DNA from: an uncultured Pseudomonadota bacterium
GTDB taxonomy: Bacteria > Pseudomonadota > Gammaproteobacteria > Burkholderiales > SG8-39
Length of the DNA: 64,000 nucleotides
Assembly: GCA_903921325.1 (NCBI GenBank)
Contig: CAIXPL010000005.1
Location: 1-64,000 of the forward strand
Reading direction: 5' to 3'
Position numbers and translations under genes: made by a program. This document shows, piece after piece, positions 63,156 to 64,000 of this stretch (position 1 is the first letter of the stretch; the number at the start of each line of letters is the position of its first letter). The notes under the pieces are model-generated. The model was given only the letters and a program-made list of their open reading frames with translations. It was not told where the DNA came from and made no database searches.

Positions 63156-64000
63156 TCAATTGCTCCTGAGATTGCCTGCTGCGCTCACCACGTTGCGCAT
63201 ATCGTCCAGATCGCGTCGCATCATCTGCTCCATCGCAGTCGGTGTCAGCGGCAGCGGTTCTACGCCGAGTGCGGCCAAGCGCCCCTGGATCAGCTTGTCA
63301 GCGAGGAGCTTATTCATCTCGCGATTGATCCGCTCGATGATGGGACGTGGCGTTGCGGCCGGGGCGAGGATGCCGAACCATGACTCATATTCATAGCCGC
63401 GAACCCCGCCCTCGACAATGGTCGGCACCGCAGGCAAGAATCCGGACCGATGATTGGAGGTGACTGCGATCAAGCGCACATGGGGGTCTTTTTCATAGGG
63501 GACGGCACCAATATTGGCCACCACGGTCGCCTGCGAGCGACCGGCCACCACATCGGTGATGGCATCCTGCGTCGACTTGAACGGGATGTGCACGATGTCA
63601 AGGCCGGCGAGCGTGTTCAGATAAGCCATGGCCAGATGGCCTGAGCTGCCGTGTCCCGGCGATGAATAGTTGAGCTTGCCCGGGCTCGCCTTTGCCAGAC
63701 GAATGAACTCAGCCAGGGAAGTGGCTGGCAGTGCTGCGGGGATCATCAGCACATAATTCTGCATGCCGACATTGGCCACCGCCGCAAAATCAGCCAGCGG
63801 GTCATAAGGCGTCGGCTGGGTGATGATCGCCGTGACGTTGTGGCTTGATCCTGCGAAAAGCAGCGTGAGCCCATCGGGCTTGGCGCGTGCCACGGCGGCC
63901 GTACCGATGGCACCGCCAGCGCCGGGACGGTTATCCAGCACCATTGTCTGGCCAAGCGCCGCACCGAGCTCGTTATGAAAGGTGCGTGCCAGCAATTCAC
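63156..64000 (-). CDS. Tripartite tricarboxylate transporter receptor (Bug/TctC family), N-terminus beyond right edge
   Basis: The last 280 residues of a periplasmic receptor; the frame stays open past the right edge, so the signal peptide and first motif are missing. Visible motifs are LDNRPGAGGAIGTAAV, KPDGLTLLFAGS (usual Tyr replaced by Leu), SSPGHGSSGHLAMAY and HIPFKSTQDAITDV. It is the most upstream gene visible in the receptor-amidohydrolase-receptor operon. Confidence 0.92.
   Translation of the reverse strand, partial: ELLARTFHNELGAALGQTMVLDNRPGAGGAIGTAAVARAKPDGLTLLFAGSSHNVTAIITQPTPYDPLADFAAVANVGMQNYVLMIPAALPATSLAEFIRLAKASPGKLNYSSPGHGSSGHLAMAYLNTLAGLDIVHIPFKSTQDAITDVVAGRSQATVVANIGAVPYEKDPHVRLIAVTSNHRSGFLPAVPTIVEGGVRGYEYESWFGILAPAATPRPIIERINREMNKLLADKLIQGRLAALGVEPLPLTPTAMEQMMRRDLDDMRNVVSAAGNLRSN

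Overview
The window is chromosomal DNA, GC-rich by eye, from a betaproteobacterium, most likely Burkholderiales and possibly Alcaligenaceae-like (inferred). The evidence is a standard proton-type atpI-B-E-F-H-A-G-D-C operon, and ten periplasmic receptors of the tripartite tricarboxylate transporter (Bug/TctC) family, an expansion typical of Bordetella, Achromobacter and Cupriavidus relatives. CaiB/BaiF CoA transferases, TRAP transport genes and many small catabolic operons fit the same picture. I saw no rRNA, tRNA, CRISPR array, insertion sequence or replication origin.

Layout. 1-1509: a TPM-domain protein (cut by the left edge) behind LemA. 1560-8469: acyl-CoA metabolism (crotonase-like protein, two class III CoA transferases, acyl-CoA dehydrogenase), an alpha/beta hydrolase, a maleate isomerase/arylmalonate decarboxylase relative and a small multidrug resistance-like protein. 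8550-12094: TauE/SafE permease and DsbD, with an orphan intrinsic terminator between them. 12203-19490: ATP synthase operon on the minus strand, with a recognisable sigma70-type promoter. 19622-22997: patatin phospholipase, SDR dehydrogenase and enolase-superfamily enzyme. 23133-28566: two Bug receptors divergent from a dehydrogenase, a creatinase-like M24 protein and an opine dehydrogenase-like protein. 28699-33567: a DctPQM TRAP operon divergent from a GMC oxidoreductase, with three 11-bp-spaced direct repeats between them. 33592-34797: a flavin monooxygenase.

34931-37784 is a small accessory island: a two-gene nucleotidyltransferase toxin-antitoxin-like pair, followed by an AAA ATPase with a DUF4276 (Toprim-like) partner. 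It is the best candidate for a defence system in the window. 37929-41756: a ThDP enzyme, an MFS exporter and dienelactone hydrolase. 41829-47586: a catabolic locus of a divergent Bug receptor, a MarR regulator with a perfect palindromic operator, a luciferase-like flavin oxidoreductase, an unassigned protein with two ExxH motifs (putative diiron), a citryl-CoA lyase-like protein and a second Bug receptor. 47717-52877: a translationally coupled hydantoinase A/B plus Bug operon. 53010-64000: FKBP isomerase, further Bug receptors, a DUF898 membrane protein coupled to an M48 peptidase, an MBL-fold hydrolase, DoxX, DUF924, and a receptor-amidohydrolase-receptor operon that runs off the right edge.

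How it fits together. The accessory genes mostly form small units of one or two periplasmic receptors plus one to four catabolic enzymes, which suggests wide scavenging of carboxylic acids. No tctA/tctB membrane genes are present, so the receptors must share permeases encoded elsewhere or serve as sensors. Several enzymes belong to well-known families but lack the textbook catalytic residues (crotonase, maleate isomerase, M24 and SMR relatives), so their family names should not be read as activities.
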